Assembly (NCBI GenBank): GCA_036245525.1
Contig: BTPG01000004.1
Span: 233,495,864-233,559,863, forward strand
DNA: 64,000 bases
Origin: Semisulcospira habei
Lineage: Eukaryota > Mollusca > Gastropoda > Semisulcospiridae
Reading direction: 5' to 3'
Part shown: positions 1 to 9,990 of the stretch, in pieces
Layout of the letters: each line of letters begins with the position of its first letter
Numbering within the stretch: the stretch's first letter is position 1
The notes under the pieces: generated by a model
Database searches by the model: none
The model's input: only the letters and a program-made list of their open reading frames with translations
What the model was told of the DNA's origin: nothing
Position numbers and translations under genes: made by a program

Positions 1-1000
1 TACCACTTACACATCACACTTTCTTATGGCCCCAATTGATTACACACAAGCAGCTTTGACTAATAATGACAACACTACTACCACTTACACATCACACTTT
101 CTTATGGCCCCAATTGATGACACAAGCAGCTTTGACTAATAATGACAACACTACTACCACTTACACATGTATCACACTTTCTTATGGCCCCAATTGATGA
201 CACACAAGCAGCTTTGACTAATAATGACAACACTACTACCACTTACACATGTATCACACTTTCTTATGGCCCCAATTGATGACACACAAGCAGCTTTGAC
301 TAATAATGACAACACTACTACCACTTACACATCACACTTTCTTATGGCCCCAATTGATGACACACAAGCAGCTTTGACTAATAATGACAACACTACTACC
401 ACTTACACATCACACTTTCTTATGGCCCCAATTGATGACACACAAGCAGCTTTGACTAATAATGACAACACTACTACCACTTACACATCACACTTTCTTA
501 TGGCCCCAATTGATGACACACAAGCAGCTTTGACTAATAATGACAACACTACTACCACTTACACATCACACTTTCTTATGGCCCCAATTGATGACACACA
601 AGCAGCTTTGACTAATAATGACAACACTACTACCACTTACACATCACACTTTCTTATGGCCCCAATTGATGACACACAAGCAGCTTTGACTAATAATGAC
701 AACACTACTACCACTTACACATCACACTTTCTTATGGCCCCAATTGATGACACACAAGCAGCTTTGACTAATAATGACAACACTACTACCACTTACACAT
801 CACACTTTCTTATGGCCCCAATTGATGACACACAAGCAGCTTTGACTAATAATGACAACACTACTACCACTTACACATCACACTTTCTTATGGCCCCAAT
901 TGATGACACACAAGCAGCTTTGACTAATAATGACAACACTACTACCACTTAAACATCACACTTTCTCATGGCCCCAATTGATGACACACAGCTTTGACTG
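1..1000. repeat. 78-bp tandem satellite, about 13 copies
   Basis: Near-identical units containing TTATGGCCCCAATTGATGAC repeat from the first base to about 1000. The unit is 78 bp; the first few carry small indels (an extra CATGT or a missing CA). Because 78 is a multiple of 3, one frame stays open from 224 to 952 as nine identical 26-residue repeats, but there is no splice, promoter or composition evidence for a protein. The array continues off the left edge and decays after 950. Confidence 0.95.
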
Positions 1001-2349
1001 TAATAATAATAATTCACCTCTTTTGCAATACGTAGTAGTTTCAACCGAGTGCAATAATAATGAACACAGTAATAAACAGTATTTACTACTACACTAGTTT
1101 CCAAAGAGATCTTGAGAGCTCAATATTATTCAAACAAGAAAGGCAAAGCCCTTATGGCTCACATGTATGACCGATCCACACATGTGACAATAAGGGATGG
1201 CTTCTGGACCCAAAAAATCCATATTTTCTCAAAATTTAATCAGTTTTCACACATCTGTAAAACCCCCATGCACGGCTGTTTGGCCCAGCGCTAGTACTGC
1301 GCACTTAGTTTGTTCCAGATGAGCCGAGAAACTACGTCACAGCTGGTGTTGGCGCGCTGAGGCAGCAAGTCTCCCAGCTTTCAGGCTGGCTGATAAGCTG
1401 GCTTTCTGATAAATGCAGTACAGCAGGGAAAATGACTGCCTTTTGTTTTTCATGGCTTTCTTATTTACCGTTCAAGTGTGTGATGCAAAACTTTGTTTGT
1501 TTAAAAGCGGACATTCTGCCCAACACACTGACACCAAACACACTATAGTTGTGACAAACCAGTATCCAGCAGGATAAGGTGGAAATAAAGAGAAAAGAAC
1601 GGATTTCACTGTCTGTATTGAGTTTTTTCACAAAATAGATGAAGTTTCAACATCAATAACAAATATGATACAAACTAGATCAAAACGGATTTGTGTGTGC
1701 TAGAAGTAACATGCCTAGAGTAAGTATGACTTACCAGATCAGAGATACCGTGAAAGGGGCCGGAGGGCAGAGGGTGATAATGAGGTCACTGTTAGTGCCA
1801 GTACTCCCATTTCATTTCTTGTCGAAATATAGCTAATTTTTTACCTATTTTCCTGAGCTCTTGTGACCCTTGACCTTTGCGAGGGGTCATCCAAATTTGT
1901 AAGCATAGATAGGTCTTACCATCAGGTATCTCTGTAGCAAGTTTGGGTTTGAAGTTGTGAATAGTATTTGAGAAAAAACATCTTTTGTCAAATATGACTA
2001 TTTTTTACCTATTTCCTGATCTCTTGTGACCCTTGATACAATTGTGACAAGATTAGTTCTCTGCTGCCCCTATATCACTCACTCCTCCACCTGTCTGCTA
2101 CTGATACAACTTTGTCAGGTTTAGTCCTCTACTGCCACTGTCTGCTCCAACAGCCCATCAATTATCACAAATTTAACTTGAAACAAAACATACATTATGA
2201 CAGTGCAGCCCGAGGCCAAACAAAATGATCAATTATCTCATTGGAGACGTGCCGTATACGGATACGTGGTGATCGCCTTGTATCCTTCTATGGCGCATCT
2301 TCAATGAGTTATCCTAGTCACCCTGTCAGATCCACTTCACATTTCTGGA
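1001..2349. other. No gene recognised; probable ACBD6 intron
   Basis: I see no exon on either strand that continues ACBD6, and no other coding signal. A fragment at about 2236-2265 (CTCATTGGAGACGTGCCG) recurs inverted at about 19180-19210, so it belongs to a small interspersed palindromic repeat. Confidence 0.5.
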
Positions 2350-2456
2350 CACAGGTCGACCAAGATAGTTCAAGGGTTGTGTGGGAATAGCTCAGCGTCT
2401 ACAGTCACCAAGGTATTCTGACACCACCCTTGAACTATCATCGTTGATCCACGTCC
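2350..2456. mobile_element. Degenerate copy of the TTAA palindromic MITE
   Basis: Two arms, AGATAGTTCAAGGGTTGTG and CACCCTTGAACTATC, flank a decayed core. They match the better-preserved hairpins at 4636, 8345, 11190, 11790 and 23160. No intact terminal repeat is visible. Confidence 0.7.
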
Positions 2457-2490
2457 TACCGTAGCATATCAGACTCCTCAATACACAAAC

Positions 2491-2555
2491 CATTTCTGTT
2501 TCCCCTGAAAGTCAAAGAATCCTGGTTTGGGAGTTGTACACGTTCCGTTCTCTGC
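2491..2555 (-). CDS. ACBD6: ACBD6 exon 2 (acyl-CoA-binding domain-containing protein 6)
   Basis: On the minus strand, a TTGCTTGTTTCAG acceptor precedes 65 nt read in phase 0 after exon 1. The translation contains TPKPGFFDFQGKQKW. This is the core of the acyl-CoA-binding (ACB) fold, where vertebrate ACBD6 has a nearly identical NTPKP.FFDF.GKQKWEAW segment. The exon ends after the first two bases of the Trp codon, followed by a GT donor. ACBD6 binds long-chain acyl-CoA with its N-terminal ACB domain and carries C-terminal ankyrin repeats. The next exon, which should start with the last base of the Trp codon, is not found in the window and must lie to the left of base 1. Spacing to exon 1 is about 1.4 kb, and that intron holds two short tandem arrays. 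Confidence 0.9.
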
Positions 2556-2800
2556 CTGAAACAAGCAACATATGCTTCAATTAAAGCAGAACCTGATTTG
2601 GGCATACACCCATTTTACAGCCGCCTGCTGTTTATGACCACATTCACACTGAGCAGACAAGTATGTATACAAGTCACCTTCCGAACGTAGTCAATGCTTT
2701 GGAGCTAAAAAATGCAAAACTATCTGCAGTTTACAGCCACAGTAGCGCATTGGGTTAACTGGGCCATAAGGTCAAAGTACATACAGGTTACAGTTTAGTC

Positions 2801-2900
2801 TCCATATTGACCACGATTGTTCAAAGGTGGTGCCTATCCATATTGACCATGATTGTTCAAAGGTGGTGCCTATCCATATTGACCATGATTGTTCAAGGGA
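2801..2900. repeat. 36-bp tandem triplication derived from a MITE arm
   Basis: A segment containing CCATATTGACCA.GATTGTTCAAAGGTGGTGCC is repeated almost three times. The unit is one arm of the TTAA palindromic MITE (TGACCATGATnnTTCAAgGGTgGTGCC), so this minisatellite seems to have grown from a transposon end. It lies in ACBD6 intron 1. Confidence 0.8.
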
Positions 2901-3022
2901 GCTGCCAGAATTAGATTGTGATGATGACAAACTGCAACTGCAACTGCACCATGCAGCGTCTGTGTCATGCGGGTAACGTGATGTTTGATACAATGAAAAC
3001 TGTCTGCATCTGGATCTTGGTG

Positions 3023-3375
3023 CCACTACACAAGCCAAGTCTGACTGTCACTACAGAAGCCAAGTCTGACTGTCACTATACAAGCCAAGTCTGACTGTCA
3101 CTACACAAGCCAAGTCTGACTGTCACTACACAAGCCAAGTCTGACTGTCACTACACAAGCCAAGTCTGACTGTCACTACACAAGCCAAGTCTGACTGTCA
3201 CTACACAAGCCAAGTCTGACTGTCACTACACAAGCTAAGTCTGTCACTACAGAAGCCACGTCTGACTGTCACTACACAAGCCAAGTCTGACTGTCACTAC
3301 ACAAGCCAAGTCTGACTGTCACTACACAAGCCAAGTCTGACTGTCACTACAGAAGCCAAGTCTGACTGTCACTAG
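3023..3375. repeat. 25-bp tandem repeat, about 14 copies
   Basis: The unit is CACTACACAAGCCAAGTC plus TGACTGT. Variants have ACAGAAG for ACACAAG, and one copy is shortened near 3235. It lies in ACBD6 intron 1. Confidence 0.95.
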
Positions 3376-3956
3376 TGTCAGTGTCATGAGAGTGTACAGC
3401 ACACTTAAAAGGCAGTTTTCAAAACTTGATGCTTATTGATTTTAGATTTTGCAGTATGTACAAGGTTAAGATATTCCACTGGCATTGAGATTTTCTTTGA
3501 TCATTGCACGTCTTGCCTGCATGGTGAATTCTGAAACAGAAGGCAGCAGAATGCAATACAGTTGACGTCAGGCGGGAACTCGATAAAGAACTGTTGATGT
3601 CACAGATGTGAAACTTCGTGTCATGGAGGCCTTTTTAGTATCATTGTAAGAAAACCAACGCAAGCAAAACGCTTATTTAGGATGTGTCGAATCAACCCTG
3701 CGGCTAAACCGGCATGACAGGGATCAAATGATTGTGGGCTAAATACGTTCGTGCCTCGACTTGATTTTGACACATACTGGCTCCTCGGCTCAACCTCGGA
3801 GCCAGAACTTGTGCGTCAGAAGCAAGTGTCGGCTTGTAAATCACCACCACTCATGGTTTTTAACATGTATTCCTGTTTCAGTGAGTGGCGAGTTCGGTCT
3901 GATCCAATTCTTCAGAGAAAGTTTTAAAAAGAAATCAGCCTAAATGCTATTACTAC

Positions 3957-4094
3957 CTGTTTGAATCTCGCATAGAAATAGAGGAGCTTGTCTGCGTCGA
4001 GCGTGCTACCAATCTTCCGCACATAATTTGCAGCAGACTTGAAAACATCTTCAAGTGATTCCTCGGAGTCGAAATCGTCTGCGTTGTCCTCCAT
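3957..4094 (-). CDS. ACBD6: ACBD6 exon 1 with start codon
   Basis: The minus-strand ATG at 4094 opens 46 codons: an acidic start (MEDNADDFDSEESLEDVF), then KSAANYVRKIGSTLDADKLL and YFYARFKQ. It ends in AAACAG followed by GTAGTAAT, a good donor in phase 0. The acidic N-terminus, the helix ending LL.YARFKQ and the in-phase match to exon 2 are the start of the ACB domain of ACBD6; human ACBD6 has LLYLYARYKQ at this position. No in-frame upstream ATG is visible, and a CCGGAAAG motif lies just upstream in the presumed 5' UTR or promoter. The exon is too short to stand out as a long open frame but is well supported by homology, splice sites and phase. Confidence 0.92.
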
Positions 4095-4635
4095 GTTTAA
4101 ACAGATGCCGGAAAGTAGACGTTACACGTATCACGACATACAAGAAGTACACACTTTATAACATTTTCTTATTATTGTACTGAAAAACGATATAAAAGAA
4201 TATATTCTGTTGATAGAATTCAAAGTCATTCTTAGCAAATCAAAATAACACAATAAAGTATTTACAAAACGATGTACGGCTATCTACAAGCGTTTCAAAA
4301 GCTGCAAGAAAGCGCAAGTAAGGAGCGAGCGTTGCCGGCACTGGACAATCTGGTAGGTTTTCTTATGCTGACCACAGGCTGACATGAAAAGTACACCGTG
4401 GACATGAAAGTTACACATTTTACACTGCAGTCATATCTGATCATACCGTAGGTCCCAGAAATATAACTATTAGAAGAGGTTAATTGCTTATACATGGCAG
4501 ATTCGGCCCAATACGGTAACTTGAGCAAAAAGCCCTCGTGCCGATGCGGGCCTTGTGACCTTTTGTTTACTAGGGTAAGGTGGTACACATTGTGCAAACG
4601 TCGACTTTGTCTATGCCATAAAGCAGTGACATGCT

Positions 4636-4746
4636 ACGATCGACCACTATATCTAGTTCAAGGGTGGTGTCAGAATAGCTTGGCGCCTGTAGGCGCCAAG
4701 CTATTCCGACACCACCCTTGAACAATCATGGTCGATCTGTGTCCAG
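4636..4746. mobile_element. TTAA-family palindromic MITE
   Basis: Long inverted repeat: GTTCAAGGGTGGTGTCAGAA then TAGCTTGGCGCC, mirrored by GGCGCCAAGCTATTCCGACA and CCACCCTTGAAC, with outer arms ATCGACCA and TGGTCGAT. It belongs to the family described at 7957 and 48435. Confidence 0.85.
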
Positions 4747-4861
4747 AACTGTGACATACACCTCAAATTATATCTTGAAGAAAATGGTAATTTGATCCAT
4801 AGTATGTAATGAGTTATAGTCTGTGACACTTGCATTCCCTGTCGATTATTGTCACCCCCAG

Positions 4862-4984
4862 CTTGTCAAGATGGATTGAGCATGCTAGCACAAGGGTAGT
4901 GCCTGTGATTAGCCTGGTGCTTCTACAAGGGTAGTTATCTGATTTGCTTGGCACCTTACTCAATGCGCGAAAGCCTGTCAGGCT
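4862..4984. mobile_element. Decayed MITE copy
   Basis: Degenerate arms (CACAAGGGTAGTGCCTGTGA and TACAAGGGTAG) plus GCTTGGCACC resemble the TTAA palindromic family, but the inverted symmetry is largely lost. Confidence 0.5.
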
Positions 4985-5189
4985 GAAGTCGCCCATGGCA
5001 TGCACGGGCCAGCGTTAGTGGATGGCCGGGTGAGCTTTTGCACACTGGGTTTGCATCTTTGTCTTTTGTAAAGTGTCCAAATTTGCATCATGCTAAATAT
5101 TATGGCACTGTAGGTTCCATCTTATGATAAAAAAAATCCAGACCAGAAATGTGACTGCTGATGATGTGAAATTTTAGGAAATAACCAGC

Positions 5190-5711
5190 ACAGTCCTGGG
5201 TATTCACAAGCATCTTAATGTTGTTCAGTGTTGCCCTGTTGGTGATATGTCAGATTAATTTGTGAATATATATATAGTCCTGGTTATTCACAAGCGCCTT
5301 AATGTTGTTCAGTGTTGCCCTGTTGGTGATATGTCAGATTAATTTGTGAATATATTTTCAGTCTTTAATTGGTGACAGTATGTTCAGTCTTGTACTAGGT
5401 AAGATTAATTTGTGACAGTGTGTTCAGTCTTGTACTAGGTAAGATTAATTGGGGACAGTGTGTTCAGTTGTGCGTCCAGTAAGCAAAGTGCAGGTCTTCT
5501 ACTGACAGTTGGCCTGAGTACAGCTGTGCACGTCAGGTAGGGGCAGCGTCAGCCTGATGATCTTTTGCTCACTGGAATATGACATGATTGCACTGGTTGT
5601 CCACCTTGATTTTGTTGCACTCATCAGTGTAGGGTTCAGTTATTGGTGTATGATGAGTCAACATGAATTGAAGTGCAGGGTTCAGTATTGGTGTATAATG
5701 AGTCAACATGT
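5190..5711. repeat. Short local duplications
   Basis: Three successive small duplications. A segment of about 85 bp (TATTCACAAGC.TTAATGTTG) occurs twice at 5194-5355. A segment of about 44 bp (GTTCAGTCTTGTACTAGGTA) occurs twice at 5375-5450. A segment of about 47 bp (ATTGGTGTATgATGAGTCAA) occurs twice at 5628-5711. Short open frames across them are repeat-encoded. Nothing else is seen from 5712 to 6047. Confidence 0.75.
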
Positions 5712-6047
5712 TGTGTTGCAGAAGAAGCATGCTTGCTTGGCTGAACATTTTCCAGCACGACCTGCGAAATGACTTCTGATCACCATGGTCTTCGTAGATC
5801 ATGTCAGCAAATACCAGCTGGATGACTGCTGCGTGCTTAGTGATCATGTCATGATGCTTACCAGACGTCACCATGCCTTAACGCTTCAAACTCTATGAAT
5901 CTCCATTGTTTTTGTGACTTGAATGCACAGACAGCATTGGCTTTGATAAATTGTGACAATTGTTGACTGTGGACAGATAGACTTCATTTAACCACAAGAT
6001 GATTTGTTGCTACACACCATTAAGCGTCAATTTGACTAGAAGGAGTG

Positions 6048-6410
6048 GATGAGCAGCTCTGTTGTCCTGGTGACAAATGGACTGAGAGCATTTTGTCCCT
6101 GTAGATGAGTGGTTCAATAGCTCTGTGTCCTGGTGACAAATGGACTGAGAGCATTTTGTCCCTGTAGATGAGTGGTTCAATAGCTCTGTGTCCTGGTGAC
6201 AAATGGACTGAGAGCATTTTGTCCCTGTAGATGAGTGGTTCAATAGCTCTGTGTCCTGGTGACAAATGGACTGCAGAGCATTTTGTCCCTGTAGATGAGT
6301 GGTTCAATAGCTCTGTGTCCTGGCGACAAATAGACTGAGAGTACTTTTTCCCTGTAGACCAGTGGTTCAATCCCTCTGTTGTCCTGGCGACAAATCAGTT
6401 GAGAGCATTA
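6048..6410. repeat. 63-bp tandem repeat, about 6 copies, abutting an exon
   Basis: The unit contains GGACTGAGAGCATTTTGTCC followed by CTGTAGATGAGTGG. The array ends where the membrane-protein exon region begins. Each unit carries TTTTGTCCCTGTAG, which looks like a pyrimidine tract plus AG acceptor. The last unit reads TTATTTGTGTGTAG at 6408-6421. Confidence 0.9.
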
Positions 6411-6451
6411 TTTGTGTGTAGAGGAATTGAGCATGAGCGTTTACCCATGAG

Positions 6452-6877
6452 CGAGCGTGGGAGGCCATGTTACCTGTGTGTCGCAAGTTCCCCACCACGC
6501 ACGGCCCCCACTCCACCTGTCTCCTGTCGGCCGAGTCCTACCTGGTGCACTATTTGCCGCGACACTCCCGCTGGCTCCAGACGTCCCATCCCAAGGCCAC
6601 CATCCTCAGCAGTCACCTGGGTGTGGTGGTCTACCTCTCCACACACCTGCTATCCTGCGCGTTGTTCCTCCTCACCTGTGTGCTCTTCGTGGCCGGCTAC
6701 GTGGGTGTCAAACTTTTCCTGCGCCTGCAGTTGAAGCTGGCGCTCTTCCTCTTGCTAGTCCAGCGTCGCCCATTTGAGTTCACAACGCTCAACAAGTTTT
6801 TTGTACTGTGTCTGCACATCACGCTGGTTTTGATAGGCGGCTTTGCGTACCTGGCACTTTCCTTCGTGGACATGTGA
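6452..6877 (+). CDS. Terminal exon of an unidentified multi-pass membrane protein
   Basis: A GC-rich frame with strong C/G third-position bias runs to a TGA at 6875-6877 and clearly looks coding, unlike its surroundings. It contains MLPVCRKFPTTHGPHSTC, then SAESYLVHYLPRHSRW, then three strongly hydrophobic stretches (around GVVVYLSTHLLSCALFLLTC, LKLALFLLLV and LCLHITLVLIGGFAYLALSF) suggesting three or more membrane helices, and ends FVDM. The left boundary is uncertain. The frame is open from a weak AG acceptor at 6450-6451, giving RAWEAMLPV. The better-looking acceptor at 6421 would put stops in frame, so a start at ATG 6467 with a 5' UTR is also possible. I do not recognise the family. No upstream plus-strand exon was found. 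Confidence 0.6.
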   Translation, partial: RAWEAMLPVCRKFPTTHGPHSTCLLSAESYLVHYLPRHSRWLQTSHPKATILSSHLGVVVYLSTHLLSCALFLLTCVLFVAGYVGVKLFLRLQLKLALFLLLVQRRPFEFTTLNKFFVLCLHITLVLIGGFAYLALSFVDM

Positions 6878-6887
6878 GGTGGAGGGG

Positions 6888-6909
6888 AGGGTGGGGGGGG
6901 GGGGGGGGG
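6888..6909. repeat. Poly-G tract
   Basis: A run of about 19 G with slight interruption lies just after the membrane-protein stop codon, probably in its 3' UTR. Confidence 0.85.
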
Positions 6910-7350
6910 ATTGTGGGGGTTTTGGATGCATGGAATGCACACATTTTGTTACATTCACTCTCAAATCCTCTCAAATCACCACATGTGCGGACACTGTCAT
7001 GGAGTGTGCTGATGGTTGGCTGTGTGAGCGGCCTGGTGCTTTGCATCTGGTGACGGTGAAGTGTAGTGATTTTCACAGGCATTAGATGAACACATTTTGT
7101 GACAGTCAGTTTTTACGTGTTGACAGATTGTCACATGCCATGACAACAAATAATAATGTGGTAATGTGTGGATATGTCATGCTTTGTGTGCCTAGTGCTG
7201 TCATTGTCGACATGTGAGACCTGTGTGATGTGATGCGATTCAAAGATACATGCGTGAGATACATAAATTCTTATGACGCTCACCCTTCATTTATTCTCAG
7301 ATCACTGTATTTCATAATGCTGTCATGGAGAATAGTGAACATCCCAGCCA

Positions 7351-7425
7351 AGAAAGAAGCATGCTCTAGAAAAGACTGTTACAACAGTTGTTTTGTAATT
7401 GTCCTTTCTAAGCATGTCTCCTCTT
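7351..7425. mobile_element. Small hairpin element
   Basis: Imperfect inverted repeat: AGAAAGAAGCATGCTCTAGA with AAAGACTGTTACAA, against TTGTAATTGTCCTTTCTAAG with CATGTCTCCTCT. A better preserved relative lies at 24700-24815. Confidence 0.6.
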
Positions 7426-7767
7426 TGGGATGTTTTCTCAGCATTTTACATGCTTAGCTGTCACCTTTGTGGTCTGGATTTTATGGAGTACAGTGATTTG
7501 TGGCTATGTAAGGGTGCATGTCAATAGGTTTGGCTTTGTCTGCCTAGCTCCGAGTTCAATGAAATATGGTTGTGGATTTGACAGGATGAATGTCATGATA
7601 GTGACATGTGGGATTTGTTATCGGGAGTTTGAGGACCTGACGTTGTCTTTAGTGATTATCTGAAGCCTGAGTGATGTGGCCATTTTATTTAGGGTATGTC
7701 AAGGACACACGTCATGACTCGCTCTTCACATAAAGCAGAACCTGTTTGGGGTGATCACCCTTTATGA

Positions 7768-7880
7768 AAGATCTCCTGTCAATAAAGACCGTCATTCAGG
7801 TGGCTGTGACTGTTGCTGTGGCTGTTGCTGTGGCTGTGGCAGCAGCCACCTAAATGATGGTCTTTAATGACAGGTGACCC
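7768..7880. mobile_element. Hairpin element with GCTGT-rich loop
   Basis: Arms CTGTCAATAAAGACCGTCAT/TCAGGTGGCTG and CAGCCACCTAAATGATGGTC/TTTAATGACAG pair almost completely around a loop of CTGTGGCTGTTG repeats. It looks like a MITE. It may supply the poly(A) signal at 7791. Confidence 0.7.
7791..7796 (+). promoter_or_regulatory. Candidate poly(A) signal for the 6452-6877 gene
   Basis: An AATAAA hexamer is followed after about 15 nt by a GT-rich stretch (TGGCTGTGACTGTTGCTGTG), the usual downstream element. It would give a 3' UTR of about 0.9 kb. It lies inside a hairpin repeat, so it may be coincidental. Confidence 0.35.
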
Positions 7881-7956
7881 AATTTGCCCCTCAATATTTC
7901 TCTCTTGAGGCCGCCTGTCTTGTAAGACCCTTTTTAAAAAAAATAAATGTGGCTGT

Positions 7957-8488
7957 TTAACTCGTTCAGCCCAACGCACGTTAATTCGGGCGGACCGTCG
8001 GGGGCTCTTTCTCCGGGTACTCCGGTTCTTCCACCCCCCTCCCACCCACCCACCCCCCCACACTTTGGTACCAGTTTCAGACCACTTTACAAATTTCAAA
8101 TACAAGCGATCAAAAATCTCTGTAACTTCAGTAGCTGAACTGGCCCTTCATCTGTCTTGTACTGTGTTTGTCTTCGGTGTAAATCCGTGTCTGTTACGTG
8201 AGTGTGCGTGTTGGGTTTCAGTTCGCGGCGCTTTGAGTCGATTTCCCCAAAATTGAGAAAAAGCGCCTATATAATAACGGTATTATTATTATTATTATTA
8301 TTTCCCCAATGTTGGAGGCGTCATCTAACGACTATGCACCTGTTGCAGGAGATGGATCAACCATGACCATTCAAGGGTAGTGCCAGATTAGCTTGGCGCC
8401 TGTCGGCGCCAAGCTAATCTGGCACTACCCTTGAATTGTCATGGTGGACCCATCTCCTGCTGTAGTGCGTCAGGGCTGAATGGGTTCA
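7957..8488. mobile_element. TTAA palindromic MITE split by a SINE
   Basis: The left end TTAACTCGTTCAGCCC and the right end GGGCTGAATGGGTTCAA form terminal inverted repeats next to TTAA-like sites. Inside is the long palindrome (about 8345-8460) with AATTCAAGGG-type arms around the core GCCAGATTAGCTTGGCGCC. A 5'-truncated SINE (7980-8303) has inserted near the left end. TTAA target sites recall the piggyBac superfamily, but there is no transposase here, so the assignment is inference. Confidence 0.75.
7980..8303 (+). mobile_element. 5'-truncated tRNA-SINE body with ATT tail
   Basis: It matches the body of the SINEs at 21566 and 35337: GGACCGTCGGGGGCTCTTTC, GGTACCAGTTTCAG, GCGCTTTGAGTCGATTTCCC, then AAGCGCCTATATAATAACGG and an ATT microsatellite. 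The tRNA-like head is missing, as expected for 5' truncation. Confidence 0.85.
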
Positions 8489-8534
8489 AACAGATTTTGC
8501 TGTACATGTCATCTCAGTTTGTAACCCTGTGGAT

Positions 8535-8640
8535 GTTGGTAGCGGTTTCAGTTGCGTTCATTCCTGAAGACCATCAGGATGTTGTTATTCCTGAAGGAAT
8601 CATCACGACTAAATCTGCTCCCGACACCCAAAGGGTTTGA
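8535..8640. mobile_element. Hairpin element (AGGAATCATC family)
   Basis: An imperfect palindrome with GCGTTCATTCCTGAAG and CCTGAAGGAATCATC, bounded by GGTAGCGGTTT and CCGACACCCAAAGGG. It shares sequence with the hairpin at 38512-38632. Confidence 0.65.
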
Positions 8641-8697
8641 TCACCACACTACATGTTGTAGTGACTTGTGGATACATGCATGTGAGGATTCATGTGA

Positions 8698-9286
8698 ATA
8701 TGTGAATATTCCCGTGCCACGTGTGTTTTGTCAGATATGTGAATATTCCCGTGCCACGTGTTTTGTCAGATATGTGAATATTCCTGTGTTGCATGTGTTT
8801 TGTCAGATATGTGAATATTCCTGTGCCGCGTGTGTTTTGGCAGATATGTGAATATTCCTGTTCCGCGTGAGTTTTGTCAGATATGTGAATATTCCTGTGC
8901 CGAGTGTGTTTTGTCAGATATGTGAATATTCCTGTGCCGCGTGTGTTTTGGCAGATATGTGAATATTCCCGTGCCACGTGTTTTGTCAGATATGTGAATA
9001 TTCCTGTGTCGCATGTGTTTTGTCAGATATGTGAATATTCCTGTGCCGCGTGTGTTTTGGCAGATATGTGAATATTCCTGTTCCGCGTGAGTTTTGTCAG
9101 ATATGTGAATATTCCTGTGCCGAGTGTGTTTTGTCAGATATGTGAATATTCCTGTGCCGCGTGTGTTTTGGCAGATATGTGAATATTCCTGTGCCGCATG
9201 CGTTTTGTCAGATATGTGAATATTCCTGTGCCGAGTGTGTTTTGTCAGATATGTGAATATTCCTGTGCTGGGTGTGTTTTGGCAGA
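8698..9286. repeat. 37-bp tandem repeat with a 220-bp higher-order period
   Basis: About 16 copies of a 37-bp unit with TCAGATATGTGAATATTCC. Variants (GCCACGTG, GTTGCATG, TTCCGCGTGAG, GCCGAGTG) recur in the same order, so a block of six units starting near 8750 is copied near 8970, giving a 220-bp higher-order repeat. Confidence 0.92.
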
Positions 9287-9288
9287 TA

Positions 9289-9713
9289 TGTGACCCTCTC
9301 TCACAAAATCAGTCTTAACTCACATTTTGGATGTTTTGACATATATACATTTCTGAAAACTACAATGTTTGCTGATTACTGTGATTTATGACTGTATGCT
9401 GTAGTGCAAAAATTGTAGAAGTTGTTAGTGTTTAAAGTTGTTAAAGCCTCTGGCGGCCATTTTGAGAAAACAGCCTGGGAAGTTTCTGTGTGCAGCATAA
9501 TTGGGGCCAAGGGCAGACTTTTAAAATCATTTTAAACCTATTTAATGGCACTTTTCATGATAAAGTTTTTAACCATATGATACTTTGGTGTATATAGAAT
9601 ACATTTCTGCAAAAAAGTGAAAATGACCCAGATTGACCCCCACCACATATTATTGCGTGTAGTGCTGATCGGCTCGCTGCGAGTTAAGACTGGTTTCGTG
9701 AGAGAGGGTCACA
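9289..9713. mobile_element. 425-bp MITE with Tc1/mariner-type TA target duplication
   Basis: The ends TGTGACCCTCTCTCAC and GTGAGAGAGGGTCACA are perfect inverted repeats, and homology continues inward to about 33 bp (CAGTCTTAACTC). The element is flanked by TA at 9287-9288 and 9714-9715. Removing it restores CAGATATGTGA, the unit of the neighbouring satellite. TA duplication is typical of Tc1/mariner; there is no transposase ORF. Confidence 0.85.
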
Positions 9714-9835
9714 TATGTGAGCTTGAGGCTTGAATGAGGCACAGTGATTTCTGTACATATAGGGTCTAATAGTTAGGGATGGTGTGATTTTTTAATGTGG
9801 TTATTGCACATATTTCATGTACCTATGCCACGGTA

Positions 9836-9990
9836 AATTACTCGGCACTGAGTAGACAGACAGTTGACAGCTAGGCTGCTATAATTATGGTACAAGTTAG
9901 GGGGTCTAACTCTTGTTTGTCCAGCTCGGAGTGATTTGCCTTGTTATGTGCACCATAAGATCTGCTGGTGCATGCCTCACCTTCGCTGTG
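9836..9990. mobile_element. Decayed palindromic MITE
   Basis: Arms GGTAAATTACTCGGCACTGA and CTCGGAGTGATTTGCC enclose GACAGACAGTTGACAG and GTCTAACTCTTGTTTGTC. It is a diverged relative of the near-perfect palindrome at 23599-23863. Confidence 0.6.

Noticed and set aside
224..952. 242-residue open frame with nine identical 26-residue repeats
   Set aside because: The unit length is a multiple of 3, which keeps a frame open by itself. No promoter, splice or composition signal supports a protein.
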